From Pseudobacteroides cellulosolvens ATCC 35603 = DSM 2933 (lineage in GTDB: Bacteria; Bacillota; Clostridia; Acetivibrionales; DSM-2933): DNA of 64,000 nt. Where the stretch lies: NCBI RefSeq assembly GCF_001262605.1, contig NZ_LGTC01000001.1:6497501-6561500 (forward strand), given 5' to 3'. The position numbers were made by a program, and so were the translations under genes. Shown piece by piece: positions 1 to 12,190 of this stretch (the stretch's first letter is position 1; each line of letters opens with the position of its first letter). The notes beneath the pieces are model-generated. The model had not been told where the DNA came from, searched no databases, and worked only from the letters and a program-made list of their open reading frames with translations.

Positions 1-121
1 CATTATCGAGAGAAAATCGAGAATTATCTTTTTTGCAAACAGCAACTAGGTTTCGATAAAATCACCCAAAAAGGTGATTTCATCTCAACAAGTTGCAGTA
101 TAATGCGAAAAAAGATAACAT

Positions 122-3172
<3,051 letters not shown>

Positions 3173-3263
3173 TTAAAACAGGTATTTATAAAGAGAGTCT
3201 TTATCATAGTTAAATCATCAATTCTTGTCAATATTACTTCATTATATAGTTTTGAGGGTATAT

Positions 3264-3457
3264 AAGAAATCATTTAGACATTACTTCCGATTCGAGCGGG
3301 TGTTGACGAAACTAAGTCAACACATGAGCGAGATTAGCGGAAGTTAGGATAAGAGATTTCAAGAAATCATTTAGACATTACTTCCGATTTGAGCGGGTGT
3401 TGACGGAATTAAGTCAACACATGAGCGAGATTAGCGGAAGTTAGGATAAGAGATTTC
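3264..3457. repeat. two tandem 97-bp inverted-repeat elements in the 23S-5S spacer
   Basis: Bases 3264-3360 and 3361-3457 are direct repeats of 97 bp that differ at only a few positions. Each unit is itself palindromic: acttccg pairs with cggaagt, and inside it gtgttgac pairs with gtcaacac. Outer ends gaaatc/gatttc are also inverted. The core is related to elements at 27965-28064 and 52254-52394, so this is a dispersed repeat family rather than ordinary spacer. The rest of the spacer (3173-3263 and 3458-3515) shows no gene. Confidence 0.85.
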
Positions 3458-3515
3458 AAGACCCGATAATTAAATAGTCAAAAGTTGATAGGCAAAAGCC
3501 TTATCAATTAAATTT

Positions 3516-3631
3516 TCTGGTGATGATTACGAGAAGGTCACACCCGTTCCCATCCCGAACACGGCAGTTAAGCTTCTTAGTGCCGACGATACTTAGACGG
3601 TTGCGTCTTGGTAAAATAGGTAGTCGCCAGA
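3516..3631 (+). rRNA. 5S ribosomal RNA
   Basis: The terminal stem tctggtg...cgccaga closes the molecule. The conserved 5S core cacacccgttcccatcccgaacacgg is present at about 3539-3564, and length is about 116 nt. It lies about 340 bp behind the 23S gene, on the same strand, and is followed directly by a terminator, so it ends the rRNA operon. Ends are set by the terminal pairing. Confidence 0.95.
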
Positions 3632-3638
3632 TTTATAT

Positions 3639-3676
3639 CAGAGCCTTATGTTAATAGCATAAGGCTCTGTTTGTAT
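3639..3676 (+). terminator. rRNA operon terminator
   Basis: A 12-bp perfect stem (cagagccttatg with cataaggctctg) closes a 7-nt loop and is followed by the T-rich tail tttgtatttt. It lies 8 bp after the 5S gene. Confidence 0.85.
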
Positions 3677-3961
3677 TTTGGAAAATAAATATCAAGATTA
3701 CATAAGAGAATTATTTAACATTGTTTAATTACATCAGAATGTTGGAATTTATTAATAGTCACAAAATACTTTTAGCTATTTATTAGTTTAACCTTTGAAG
3801 CATATATTGGCGATTTGTATAAAGTTAAAACATTAATAATAGTAACATTGATCACTATAATATGGTATAATGTGAGTTGACTTAATATAATGAAGCACAC
3901 AATTTTGAATTAAATAGGGATAAAAATATTGTTATGACTTATACAAATAAGGGGGATAAAA

Positions 3962-5491
3962 GTGCCGTTAAATGAGAGCATAATGAAAAGCTTTATAAGC
4001 AAGGTAAAAAATGGGCTTTATAAAAAGGTTATTCTTAACTTATTTAAGTCATCAAGTAAAATTGTATTACTTTACATTACTCTAAGTTCAGTATGGATTT
4101 TATTTTCCGACTCTTTTTTAAAATCTTTAAAATTAAGCAGTTCCACAATGGCTCACTTATCTATTGTAAAGGGATGGTTCTTTGTAGCAGTAACGGGTGT
4201 TATGCTGTATGTACTAATTGATCGAAGTATGAAAAAATTAAAATTATCTGAGGAAGAGTTAAGAAAAAAGGACGAAATGTATAGATTGGTCATTAACGGG
4301 ACTACTGACGGTCTTTGGGAGTGTAATATTGAGAATAATAGTTTATATATTTCACCGAATCTTGAGGATAAGATTGATGCTAAATTTAATGATATTTCAA
4401 ACCCTTTGGATATTTGGAACAAAATTGTTCACCCAGATGATATAAACGTACTGTTAAATAGCATGGAGGACTATATTAGCAGAAAAATAAGTAAGCTTTC
4501 ATGTGAATGCCGAGTGAAAAACAAAGAAGGTGATTATTTTTGGATTCAACTCAAAGGCCAGGGGATTTGGAACAGTCATGGAAAAATACATAGTATTATA
4601 GGAACGCATACTGATATAACAGAAAAAAAGCTGGTTGAAGAGAAGCTTAAACATGCTAGCCATGAAAACCTTAGATTGTTAAATGAAATAATAGAGTACG
4701 ATAGGCTCAAAACTGAGTTTTTTACAAATATATCTCATGAGTTTCGAACTCCTTTAAATGTTATACTGGGATCTGTACAATTAATCGAATCATACAGGGA
4801 TAATAAAAATCCAGATGAGATAAAAAACAAACTACATAAGAATATAGCTTCAATCAGACAAAATTGTTACAGGCTTTTAAAAATAATAAATAATCTAATT
4901 GACATAACAAAAATCGATTCGGGGTTTCTAGAACTAAATCAGCAAAGCTGTAATATAGTGGATGTTATAGAGCGGGTTACACTGTCGGTTGCCGAGTTTA
5001 TTGAAAGCAAGTCATTGAGCCTTATTTTTGATACTGATACTGAAGAAAAATATATGGTATGTGATATAAATAAGATTGAAAGGGTAATGCTTAACTTACT
5101 TTCAAATGCAACTAAATTTAACAGACCTGGAGGAAGTATATTTGTAAAGCTCACCGATATGGGAGATAATATATTGATTTCAATTAGAGATACTGGAATT
5201 GGAGTACCCAAGGATAAAAAGAGCGAAATATTTGAAAGGTTCAGGCAGTTAAATACATCACTGACTAAGGAAAGTGAAGGAAGCGGTATCGGATTATCCA
5301 TAGTGAAATCACTTATAGACATGCATGGAGGAGAAATTAGTATAGAAAGTGAGTTGGGGCAATTTACTGAGTTTATAATAAAACTCCCTGCCAATGCAGA
5401 AACATCATGTGTACAAACGGCCAATGAAGATACGAAATCCAGGAAGTATTTGTATATGGCCAGCGTTGAGTTTTCTGACATATATTCATGA
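3962..5491 (+). CDS. membrane-bound PAS-domain sensor histidine kinase
   Basis: Predicted hybrid-free sensor kinase of 509 residues. Two membrane segments lie at about 33-50 and 70-88, separated by a short loop. A PAS fold follows (about 105-225, with a PAC-like end HTDITEKK), then a HisKA domain with phospho-acceptor His259 in the H-box NISHEFRTPLN. The ATPase domain has an N-box (NLLSNATKFN), G1 (DTGIGVPKD) and G2 (GSGIGLSIV). The GTG start at 3962 is chosen because AGGGGG sits about 8 nt upstream; an ATG at 3983 is the alternative. No response regulator is adjacent, so it is an orphan kinase, and its signal and target are unknown. Upstream 3677-3961 is AT-rich, with no other gene seen. Confidence 0.9.
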   Translation: MPLNESIMKSFISKVKNGLYKKVILNLFKSSSKIVLLYITLSSVWILFSDSFLKSLKLSSSTMAHLSIVKGWFFVAVTGVMLYVLIDRSMKKLKLSEEELRKKDEMYRLVINGTTDGLWECNIENNSLYISPNLEDKIDAKFNDISNPLDIWNKIVHPDDINVLLNSMEDYISRKISKLSCECRVKNKEGDYFWIQLKGQGIWNSHGKIHSIIGTHTDITEKKLVEEKLKHASHENLRLLNEIIEYDRLKTEFFTNISHEFRTPLNVILGSVQLIESYRDNKNPDEIKNKLHKNIASIRQNCYRLLKIINNLIDITKIDSGFLELNQQSCNIVDVIERVTLSVAEFIESKSLSLIFDTDTEEKYMVCDINKIERVMLNLLSNATKFNRPGGSIFVKLTDMGDNILISIRDTGIGVPKDKKSEIFERFRQLNTSLTKESEGSGIGLSIVKSLIDMHGGEISIESELGQFTEFIIKLPANAETSCVQTANEDTKSRKYLYMASVEFSDIYS

Positions 5492-5700
5492 TACAGAGAT
5501 ATGATTAATTATAAATTATTATGTATTAAGCAAATGCATAAGTCATTGGCCGAGATTTCCAAGGTTATAAAAATGGAATTCTATATTGAGATTGTACATT
5601 CTAGTTATGCTGAGTAATTGCGGAGCAGGTATTATCGCATTAAATGCCTTGTGTTTTAAGGTAAGATACTTATCTTTAAGCATTTTATATAAATATTTGC

Positions 5701-5744
5701 AATACTGTACAGTAGGGAAATTAACTATTCTACTGCACAGTATT
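5701..5744. terminator. palindrome between convergent kinase and metH genes
   Basis: A 15-bp inverted repeat (5701-5715 with 5730-5744, one G-U type mismatch) lies between the two convergent genes. There is no strong T tract on either side, so a terminator role is inferred from position and stem strength. A short reading frame that overlaps it (5586-5807) has no ribosome site or recognisable features and is not annotated. Confidence 0.5.
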
Positions 5745-5775
5745 GATAAATGGATACTGTTTGGTAAGGAACTTA

Positions 5776-8196
5776 TTAAGTTGAGGTTAATTTCTGAGCT
5801 AACTTAACTGCTTCATAAGCATCCTTTGAATATCCATCTGCACCAATTTCAATAGCATAATTTTCATCAATAACTGCCCCGCCAATCATAAATTTGGCTT
5901 GTAGGCCAGCTTGCTTTGCTGCATTAATTACATTTTTCATTTCTACCATTGTTGTTGTCATTAATGCTGAAAGTCCAATAATATCGGCATTCAATTCTTG
6001 GGCTTTTGAAATTATTAATTCAGTAGAAACATCCTTGCCAAGATCATAAACATCAAATCCATAATTTCTAAGCATCAGGCATACAATATTTTTGCCTATA
6101 TCATGTATATCACCTTTGACTGTTGCAAGGATTACTTTGGATTTGTTCGTGTATGATTCCCCAGTATATAATAATGGTTCTAAATGGCTGAAGGCCTTTT
6201 TCATTACTTCTGCACCTTTAATTAATTGTGGGAGAAAATATTCTTTTGAATCATAAAGATGTCCTACTTTATTAATTCCAGGTATCAAACTATTATCAAC
6301 AATTTCACTTGGACTTTTGCCATTGTTTAATGCTTCATCTATAAATGTAATAATTTCTTCTGAGTTACCTTTAACTACTGCTTCGAAGATTCTTTCTTCA
6401 ATGGGCATTTGAGCAGGACTTTTTTGAATATTGTGCTCTTTATTCTTTTTGTCAGGGTTATTTTCAGCAAAATGCTTTATGTAGTTATTTGCACTTTTAT
6501 CATGTTTTATAAGTACATCACAAGCAAATTTTAGATTGGATACCATATCACTTGATGGGTTTGCTATAGCCATAGAAAGGCCTTTACATATGCCCATTGC
6601 GAGGAAGGCTGAGTTTATCCAGTTTCTTTCAGGTAGCCCAAAGGAAACATTTGATAGTCCAACTATTGTATTACATCCAAAAGTACGCGAGCACCATTCA
6701 ATTACTTCAAGAGTTTCAAGTGCAGCATTTTCATCTACTGAGACAGTCATTACAAGACCATCTACAACAATGTCACTTTTGGTATATCCGTATTTCTGTG
6801 CTATATCATAAATATCTTCGACTAAACGGCATCTTTGAATGGCAGTCTTGGGAACTCCATCATCACTTAGAGGTAAGATAACAAACATAGCTCCATATTT
6901 AGCTGCAATTGGAAGTAATTTTTCAATTTTTATCTTTTCAGCAGAGATTGAATTTATTAAAGCTCTTCCTGGATATAGCCTTAAGGCTGCCTCAATGACA
7001 TCTGGGGAGGATGAATCTATGCAAAGCGGCAAATCAACCATATTACTTAAGAGATTTACAACTTTAAGCATGGTTTCCTTTTCATCAATTCCAGGCATAC
7101 CTACATTTACGTCCAATATTCCGGCACCTTTATCAACCTGCTCTGTTGCAAGACGTCTTACTTCTAGAGTATTTCCTAAAATCAAGTCCTGCTGTAGCTT
7201 TTTCTTACCGGTTGGATTTATTCTTTCCCCAACTATAACTAAAGGATTGTTGTCACCTATGAAAACTGTCTTTTTTGAAGAGGTAACAGCAGAAAACTTA
7301 GACTGAATATTTGGAGAAGGTTTTAAGGCTTTCGTTTTTTCACTTATTTGTGCTATATAATCAGGTGATGTTCCACAGCAACCACCCAATATGTTTGCTC
7401 CGACTTCTATGAATTTAGGCCCATATGAACCAAATTCTTCAGCACCCATATCAAATACCGTTTTGTTATCAACAAGTTTTGGCATACCGGCATTTGGTTT
7501 TGCCAGAATAGGTACTCTAGCATACGGTTTCATTGCCGATATTATATCCAGCATACCATCTGGTCCAACAGAACAGTTGCAACCAACAGCATCTGCTCCT
7601 AAACTTTGTAATATTATAAGTGCAGTGACAGGATCAGTCCCTGTTAATGTTCTCATATTATTATCGAAGGTCATAGAAACACAAACAGGCAAATCACAAC
7701 TTTCCTTAACAGCTAGCAAAGCTGCTCTTGCCTCCTGAATATCCAACATAGTTTCTATAAAGAAAAAATCAACTCTGCCTTCCAGTAATCCCCTAATTTG
7801 CTCTTTATATATATCAACGGCTGCATCAAAAGCTAATGATCCAAATGGTTCAATAAGTAATCCGGTAGGTGCAATATCACCTGCAACTAAACAATTAGGG
7901 CCAGCAATATTTTTTGAGAGTGCTGCTAACTTTTTATTAATTTCAACAGTTTTATCTCCTAGACCAAACTCATTTAATTTGGTACTATTACCTCCAAATG
8001 TGCACGATAGTATAGCATTAGAACCAGATTTTATATAATTTGTTTGTATTTCTACAAGAGTATCGGGATGTTCCAATACCCATTTTTCAGGACATTCGCC
8101 CTTAGGAAGGCCAAGTTTTTGCAACTCTGTGCCGGTAGCACCATCTAGTATCATTATGTTTTCAGTTAAAAACTGTTTGAATTGTTTCTTATCCAT
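5776..8196 (-). CDS. metH: cobalamin-dependent methionine synthase, without reactivation domain
   Basis: Transfers the methyl group of methyltetrahydrofolate to homocysteine through cobalamin. The domains run in MetH order. The homocysteine methyltransferase domain (about 1-300) has zinc Cys motifs CNCSVGPDG and GGCCGTSPDY. The pterin-binding domain (about 315-565) starts at VGERINPTGKK. The B12-binding cap and Rossmann domain (about 595-806) carry DIHDIGKN, whose His698 is the lower cobalt ligand. At 806 residues it lacks the C-terminal SAM-dependent reactivation domain of the E. coli enzyme (about 1,227). That domain is encoded separately by the upstream gene, which overlaps this start by 8 bp. 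This split arrangement is known in Thermotoga and clostridia. Confidence 0.95.
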   Translation of the reverse strand: MDKKQFKQFLTENIMILDGATGTELQKLGLPKGECPEKWVLEHPDTLVEIQTNYIKSGSNAILSCTFGGNSTKLNEFGLGDKTVEINKKLAALSKNIAGPNCLVAGDIAPTGLLIEPFGSLAFDAAVDIYKEQIRGLLEGRVDFFFIETMLDIQEARAALLAVKESCDLPVCVSMTFDNNMRTLTGTDPVTALIILQSLGADAVGCNCSVGPDGMLDIISAMKPYARVPILAKPNAGMPKLVDNKTVFDMGAEEFGSYGPKFIEVGANILGGCCGTSPDYIAQISEKTKALKPSPNIQSKFSAVTSSKKTVFIGDNNPLVIVGERINPTGKKKLQQDLILGNTLEVRRLATEQVDKGAGILDVNVGMPGIDEKETMLKVVNLLSNMVDLPLCIDSSSPDVIEAALRLYPGRALINSISAEKIKIEKLLPIAAKYGAMFVILPLSDDGVPKTAIQRCRLVEDIYDIAQKYGYTKSDIVVDGLVMTVSVDENAALETLEVIEWCSRTFGCNTIVGLSNVSFGLPERNWINSAFLAMGICKGLSMAIANPSSDMVSNLKFACDVLIKHDKSANNYIKHFAENNPDKKNKEHNIQKSPAQMPIEERIFEAVVKGNSEEIITFIDEALNNGKSPSEIVDNSLIPGINKVGHLYDSKEYFLPQLIKGAEVMKKAFSHLEPLLYTGESYTNKSKVILATVKGDIHDIGKNIVCLMLRNYGFDVYDLGKDVSTELIISKAQELNADIIGLSALMTTTMVEMKNVINAAKQAGLQAKFMIGGAVIDENYAIEIGADGYSKDAYEAVKLAQKLTST

Positions 8197-8821
8197 TAAT
8201 GCTCATCCTTTCTATTCCGCTTATTGCGATTACTGATTTTTCTGGTTCAAGCATACAGCTATCGGTAATTTTTACGCCTAAATTATCAAGCTCTAAAAGG
8301 TCAAATATAATCTTTTGAAAATGAAGGGATAAATCGCCATAACCTGGACTATATCTGTATTTAGTAAGCTTTTCTTGATTTCTTTTCAATAACTTATTAA
8401 TGAATTCAGTTATCCACCCCACAGCAGCATCTGCTGTTTGGGAAGCTGCAGAATCCAATATTACACCCAAGGATGCATCTCCGGAAGATATTTCATAGTT
8501 TATTCTTTCCGAAACTTCATATCCTACTGTAGCAAACATAAAGACGGCTTTTTTACTGTCTTTCAATAATTCTGAAAGATTGGAACTTTCAATTTTCATG
8601 TTATTTTCAAAAGAAATAATACTACCATCATTTTCAATGATGTCTAGAATACAATATATACCCTGAGGCTGGCAGAGAATTAATCCTTCTTTGATTCCAT
8701 TATTAAGAAATTCTTTTTCGCTGTCACATAAAGTAGTAACATTGTTTTTATACCCTAAACGAGTTAATATCATTTCCTTTTTAGGGTTTGAAGGAATATA
8801 TTGAAAATAGTGTTTTCTCAT
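8189..8821 (-). CDS. methionine synthase reactivation-domain protein
   Basis: The 210-residue protein resembles the stand-alone reactivation domain that reduces and remethylates inactive cob(II)alamin on MetH using SAM. Typical family features are the YRYSPGYGDLSL segment and the C-terminal MLEPEKSVIAISGIER. The ATG at 8821 is preferred over the GTG at 8830 because AGGTGA lies 5 nt before it. The gene overlaps metH by 8 bp, so the two are almost certainly cotranscribed and translationally coupled. No S-box or cobalamin riboswitch was recognised in the leader. Confidence 0.88.
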   Translation of the reverse strand: MRKHYFQYIPSNPKKEMILTRLGYKNNVTTLCDSEKEFLNNGIKEGLILCQPQGIYCILDIIENDGSIISFENNMKIESSNLSELLKDSKKAVFMFATVGYEVSERINYEISSGDASLGVILDSAASQTADAAVGWITEFINKLLKRNQEKLTKYRYSPGYGDLSLHFQKIIFDLLELDNLGVKITDSCMLEPEKSVIAISGIERMSING

Positions 8822-8897
8822 TAAAATCACCTAGATTCTTTTAAATTCAATTAAATACTACCTAAATACCATTAAATGCAAATTTTAGTATGAGTAT

Positions 8898-8915
8898 ATA
8901 TTAAATTGCTAATAT
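8898..8915. promoter_or_regulatory. imperfect ATATTA/CTAATAT inverted repeat
   Basis: ATATTAA-N4-CTAATAT lies between the divergent metH operon and the first DGC gene. It resembles the perfect ATATTAG-N6-CTAATAT sites at 13238 and 14145 but has one mismatch and a shorter spacer. Its role as an operator is inference. Confidence 0.35.
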
Positions 8916-8999
8916 AGTCAATAGTTAAATGAGAGATTCATTTTTTCATGCATACCAAATAAAAAGTATAAATTAATGCATTACATTTTATAGAAAGTA

Positions 9000-9028
9000 T
9001 TGACAAATTAAGTATATTAGCCTAGAAT
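9000..9028 (+). promoter_or_regulatory. sigma-A type promoter with ATATTAG half-site
   Basis: TTGACA (9000-9005) and TAGAAT (9023-9028) are separated by 17 bp, upstream of the DGC gene at 9082. Between the two boxes lies ATATTAG (9014-9020), followed by CCTAGAAT, an imperfect match to the palindrome ATATTAGCTAATAT found at 14121. This places a candidate ArsR-type operator over the promoter. Confidence 0.6.
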
Positions 9029-9081
9029 TAAATTACTATATAAGAAAAAATTAATATAATAATATAAAAGGGAGTGGAAAC

Positions 9082-9459
9082 ATGAGTGAAGGTTGTTCTT
9101 TATGTGATCCTACAAAAATAATGTTGTTTGCTTGTTCTGGTGGCGGAGCTAATGTAGGTCAGATATCTAACCAAGTAGCATTAGAACTAACAAAAGAAGG
9201 AAAAGGAAAAATGTACTGTCTTGCAGGTTTGGGTGGGCATGTACAGGGACTAATCGATAACACATTAAAAGCTGATAAGGTGATAGTAATTGATGGGTGC
9301 TCTGTAGCTTGTGCTAAGAAGCTAGTAGAACACGTAGGAGTAAAAATTGACGGCTATATAGATATAACTCAAGCTGGTATAGAAAAAACTCCAGGTAAAT
9401 ATGAGATTTCTGATGAAGATATAACTAAAATTAAATCTTTGGTAGAAGAGATGTTGTAG
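9082..9459 (+). CDS. DGC-domain putative zinc-binding protein
   Basis: A 125-residue soluble protein of the DGC family (Pfam DGC), named for its Asp-Gly-Cys motif. The motif is seen here as VIDGCSVACAKK, with Cys73 and Cys77. Other cysteines are at 5, 8 (GCSLC), 18 (FACSGG) and 46 (MYCLAG), all in positions shared with the paralogue at 13303. The family is predicted to bind metal; its reaction is not established. It is monocistronic: it has its own promoter at 9000-9028 and a strong terminator at 9500. The paralogues at 13303 and 17412 place it in the redox island, and a candidate ArsR operator overlaps its promoter. Confidence 0.85.
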   Translation: MSEGCSLCDPTKIMLFACSGGGANVGQISNQVALELTKEGKGKMYCLAGLGGHVQGLIDNTLKADKVIVIDGCSVACAKKLVEHVGVKIDGYIDITQAGIEKTPGKYEISDEDITKIKSLVEEML

Positions 9460-9499
9460 AAAAGAGTTAACTACAATAATCTGAACATTTATATCAATT

Positions 9500-9546
9500 A
9501 AATAAAGCCTCTGAAGTAATTAATTACGTCAGAGGCTTTATTTAAC
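9500..9546 (+). terminator. terminator of first DGC gene
   Basis: A 15-bp perfect stem (aaataaagcctctga with tcagaggctttattt) around a 14-nt loop. Its T-containing right arm follows the DGC stop by about 40 bp. Confidence 0.85.
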
Positions 9547-9690
9547 TTGGTGGGTATTAGATCAAATATTTCCAGATATATATTTAATAATAAAATTTAT
9601 ACATAATTCGTCAAAATTTTCTATGTAGTATTGACGATTATATAGAATTCTGATAGTATAATTATGTAAATAAGTAGATTATAATATACT

Positions 9691-9710
9691 AAATTAGATG
9701 TTGCTAATAT
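9691..9710 (+). promoter_or_regulatory. candidate operator upstream of NapH-like gene
   Basis: AAATTAG-atgttg-CTAATAT matches the ATATTAG-N6-CTAATAT pattern with one changed base. It lies about 230 bp before the NapH-like gene. Promoter boxes are less clear: TTGACG at 9631 and TATAAT at 9657 are 20 bp apart. The leader from 9711 to 9936 shows no convincing gene. Confidence 0.5.
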
Positions 9711-9936
9711 AAAGAAATGATAAATAGATTGTTTTGATAATTTAAAGGGGAGTTTTAAGTCTCATTCTTTTACCTTCTATTAACTTGATTTGAAATTACT
9801 TAGGGGTGTTTTATATTTACACTTTCTTAATCATTAAGTAGCCTGTTTAGTAGATAGTCAGAATTAATGAAGTACTTAAAGAATCTTCTCTAAATTATCT
9901 TTACATAGAAAATAATTTTATTGAGGAGGTTTTAAA

Positions 9937-11010
9937 ATGAAAAAATTTTTGACTATTCTAGGCTCTCTAACTTTGGTTCTTGGGATAGCCTGTCTAACGG
10001 GAGAGATCATAGGCTGTTTTATGACCCCTATTGATGGATTCCTGTATCTTTTTGGCACTACAAGCCATAATACAATGGCATTTCTGCTAGACATCCCGCA
10101 ATATCTTATTAGTGCAGGTATAATTATACTTGCTATAGCTTTTATCATGAAAGGAAAAGGTTCTAAAGAAGATGACAAACTAAATTTGCAACTGGCAAAC
10201 ACATCAAAATTCGGGCCATGGAAAAAGAAAAGAACTGTATTTCAGTATGCTGTTTTAGTAATAATATTTGTTCATCTCATATTGACTGTCCTAGGTTTGA
10301 CTAATATTAAAGGAGTTTGTCCGAGATCTCTTGGTGATATGGCTGTAAAAGGTGAGCTTGGGATATCAGCAGTATTTTGGACTTCAATAATTGTTCTTTC
10401 ACTTGTATGGGGAAGGGTTTTATGTGGTTGGTTATGTGTTTATGCCCCAGTACAAGAGACAGCAGCAAATATGCTGACTGGTATTGGAGCTAATCCATTA
10501 AAAAAGAAGTTTGTAAAGAAGGGGCTTATTTATATTACAACCATAGCCTTTTGGGGAAGTATTTTATTCAATATCATAAAAAATATAAACCATATAGATT
10601 TTAATATTAATAATGGTGACAGTGTAAATAATATCTGGTTGTATGTTGGTGGATTAATCACAATGCTTCCTTTGACCTTACTTTTTACCCACTTATTTGG
10701 AAACAGATTCTTCTGCAAATATATATGTCCAATAGGAGGTTTGCAAAGTATTTGGAATAAAGTAAGCTTATTAAAAGTTAAAATAGATCATAAAAAGTGT
10801 GTTAATTGTAATGCATGCACAAAGAATTGCCAAATGGGAGTAGCTATTGATAATTATATAAAAGAAGGAGACTCATGTGTTAGAGATGGCAATTGTATAA
10901 TGTGTGGTGATTGTATTGACAAATGCCCCAAAAACGCATTAAAGTTTGGTATTATTGAAAGAAAAAGTTCATCTCAAATCAATGAAAATGAAAAAAGAAA
11001 AACAGCCTAA
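9937..11010 (+). CDS. NapH/NosR-type membrane protein with two [4Fe-4S] clusters
   Basis: Membrane electron-transfer protein of 357 residues. There are two hydrophobic segments near the N-terminus, then about four more. Conserved cysteine motifs at membrane borders are CGWLCVYAPVQE (about 162-173) and CKYICPIGG (about 259-267). A C-terminal ferredoxin domain carries CVNCNACTKNC and CIMCGDCIDKCP. NapH, NosR and MauN-like proteins use this design to pass electrons between the quinone pool or cytoplasm and extracytoplasmic partners. No cytochrome or nitrate reductase gene is near, so the partner is more likely one of the thiol proteins of this island (inference). The ribosome site GAGGAGG lies just before the ATG. 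A strong terminator follows. Confidence 0.85.
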   Translation: MKKFLTILGSLTLVLGIACLTGEIIGCFMTPIDGFLYLFGTTSHNTMAFLLDIPQYLISAGIIILAIAFIMKGKGSKEDDKLNLQLANTSKFGPWKKKRTVFQYAVLVIIFVHLILTVLGLTNIKGVCPRSLGDMAVKGELGISAVFWTSIIVLSLVWGRVLCGWLCVYAPVQETAANMLTGIGANPLKKKFVKKGLIYITTIAFWGSILFNIIKNINHIDFNINNGDSVNNIWLYVGGLITMLPLTLLFTHLFGNRFFCKYICPIGGLQSIWNKVSLLKVKIDHKKCVNCNACTKNCQMGVAIDNYIKEGDSCVRDGNCIMCGDCIDKCPKNALKFGIIERKSSSQINENEKRKTA

Positions 11011-11028
11011 ACTTTAAAGAATTCATAA

Positions 11029-11066
11029 ACAAGATCGTTTGTGCAAGAAACGATCTTGTTTTTTTA
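11029..11066 (+). terminator. terminator of NapH-like gene
   Basis: The 12-bp stem acaagatcgttt / aaacgatcttgt is followed by a run of seven T. It lies about 20 bp after the stop codon. Confidence 0.92.
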
Positions 11067-11247
11067 TGTCTAGGAAATTCAAAAAACCAAAACCTCTGTT
11101 CTTGGTTTTACATTAATATAATTCCCAGTTGCAATCTTTCAAGATGAGCCTCCAAAAATTATTATATCATAATATTTTTTTAAGCTTCAAATAAAGTCAA
11201 ATGTTATAATAGGTCAAAAATGGAGTTTAAGTAAATTTACTTGAAAA

Positions 11248-11574
11248 TTATAGGTCTATTCGTCTTTCTGATATCAATTTTTTGATAATATATTTTGTAC
11301 AATTAACAGGTATTTTTAGCTTTAAAGCAATATCCAATGAGTCTATACTTTTAGTTTCATTTACATATAATAACACTTCGTCTTCAACCATTTTGAGCCA
11401 CTCATTAAAACATACTTCTATTTCCGGATCTACTTCAGTTGAAGTGGATTTGTTAGATTCTGAATTAAAAAATATACTCATCATGTTGCGGCACATATCC
11501 ATCATATTATTTGACTGCTGCTTTGATTCCCCTTCAGCATTATTGCTGAAGAAATTATACATTCTGCCTAGCAT
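11248..11574 (-). CDS. small protein with helix-turn-helix-like C-terminal domain, Met-containing N-terminus
   Basis: Not recognised as a named family. From the ATG at 11574 it has 108 residues. The first half is polar with Met pairs (NNMMDMCRNMMSIFF). The second half (about residues 48-108) looks like a small winged-helix or HTH fold, ending in DIALKLKIPVNCTKYIIKKL. That half is clearly related to the C-terminus of the neighbour at 11629 (DQIALKLKISRSSAMYFIEKL). The start is uncertain: AGGAGG lies 12 nt before the ATG at 11574; an ATG at 11616 has no ribosome site. It is last in a four-gene operon led by an ArsR gene. Confidence 0.65.
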   Translation of the reverse strand: MLGRMYNFFSNNAEGESKQQSNNMMDMCRNMMSIFFNSESNKSTSTEVDPEIEVCFNEWLKMVEDEVLLYVNETKSIDSLDIALKLKIPVNCTKYIIKKLISERRIDL

Positions 11575-11628
11575 ATTTGTCTGCCGCCTCCTAATAAATG
11601 TATTAGTTATTAACATATAAAAATTTGA

Positions 11629-12189
11629 TTAAGTTTCATCCTTGTTCAAATTTATCTTTTTTTCTTTACTTAACTTTTCTATAAAGTACATGGCACTACT
11701 ACGTGATATTTTAAGTTTTAGTGCAATTTGATCAGGATTTAAATCTTGTGTTTCATTTATATATGTTAGTATTTCACTTTCCACTTGATTTAACCAATCA
11801 GTAAATAAATTTTTCAAGTCATTATCTGCATTGTCTGAATGTGATGATGAATTCCGTGGCATTCCCATCATCATATTCATCATATCCATCATTGACCAGT
11901 TCCCATTTCTCTGGTTGCTTTTTTGATTAGATGAAGATCCACCCCCCATCATCATATTCATCATGTCCATCATTGACCAATTGCTTGATCCTTGGTTAGT
12001 GCTTGTATCTCCGGAAGTGCTTGAAAAATTGCCCATCATTCGGCTCATCATTTCTGACATTAGCTGTCTTTTTTCTTCTTGACTCATACTCGCAAAAAAA
12101 GAATCCATCATTGAACTCATCATATTCTTTTTGTCTTCAGTAGACATGCCCTCAAACATTGATTCCATCATTGAACCAGGAAAATTCAT
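11629..12189 (-). CDS. methionine-rich protein with HTH-like C-terminal domain
   Basis: An unrecognised 186-residue protein. Residues 1-50 hold repeats of the form MSxEDKxxMMxxMMxxFF. Residues about 55-115 are Ser/Asn/Gly-rich with two copies of NWSMMDMMNMMMG. The C-terminus (about 122-186) resembles a small winged-helix domain with ALKLKISRSSAMYFIEKL as the putative recognition region. The dense Met pairs could be soft-metal (Cu(I)/Ag/Hg-type) ligands, but that is inference. The start is set by GGGAGGG 7 nt upstream. Only one base separates it from the gene before it, so they are cotranscribed. No signal peptide or membrane segment is visible. Confidence 0.75.
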   Translation of the reverse strand: MNFPGSMMESMFEGMSTEDKKNMMSSMMDSFFASMSQEEKRQLMSEMMSRMMGNFSSTSGDTSTNQGSSNWSMMDMMNMMMGGGSSSNQKSNQRNGNWSMMDMMNMMMGMPRNSSSHSDNADNDLKNLFTDWLNQVESEILTYINETQDLNPDQIALKLKISRSSAMYFIEKLSKEKKINLNKDET

Positions 12190-12190
12190 A

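Noticed and set aside
3264..3457. CRISPR-like repeats
   Set aside because: Only two directly abutting units with no spacers, and the units are palindromic mobile-type repeats.
5586..5807. 73-codon frame upstream of and overlapping the metH end
   Set aside because: No ribosome site, it contains the intergenic palindrome, and it runs into the metH coding region on the other strand.
8831..9081. SAM or cobalamin riboswitch upstream of the metH operon
   Set aside because: No conserved S-box or B12-box core could be found on the minus strand of this region.
9937..11010. Assignment to nitrate or nitrous oxide respiration (NapH/NosR)
   Set aside because: No reductase, cytochrome or maturation genes nearby; only the membrane Fe-S design is shared.
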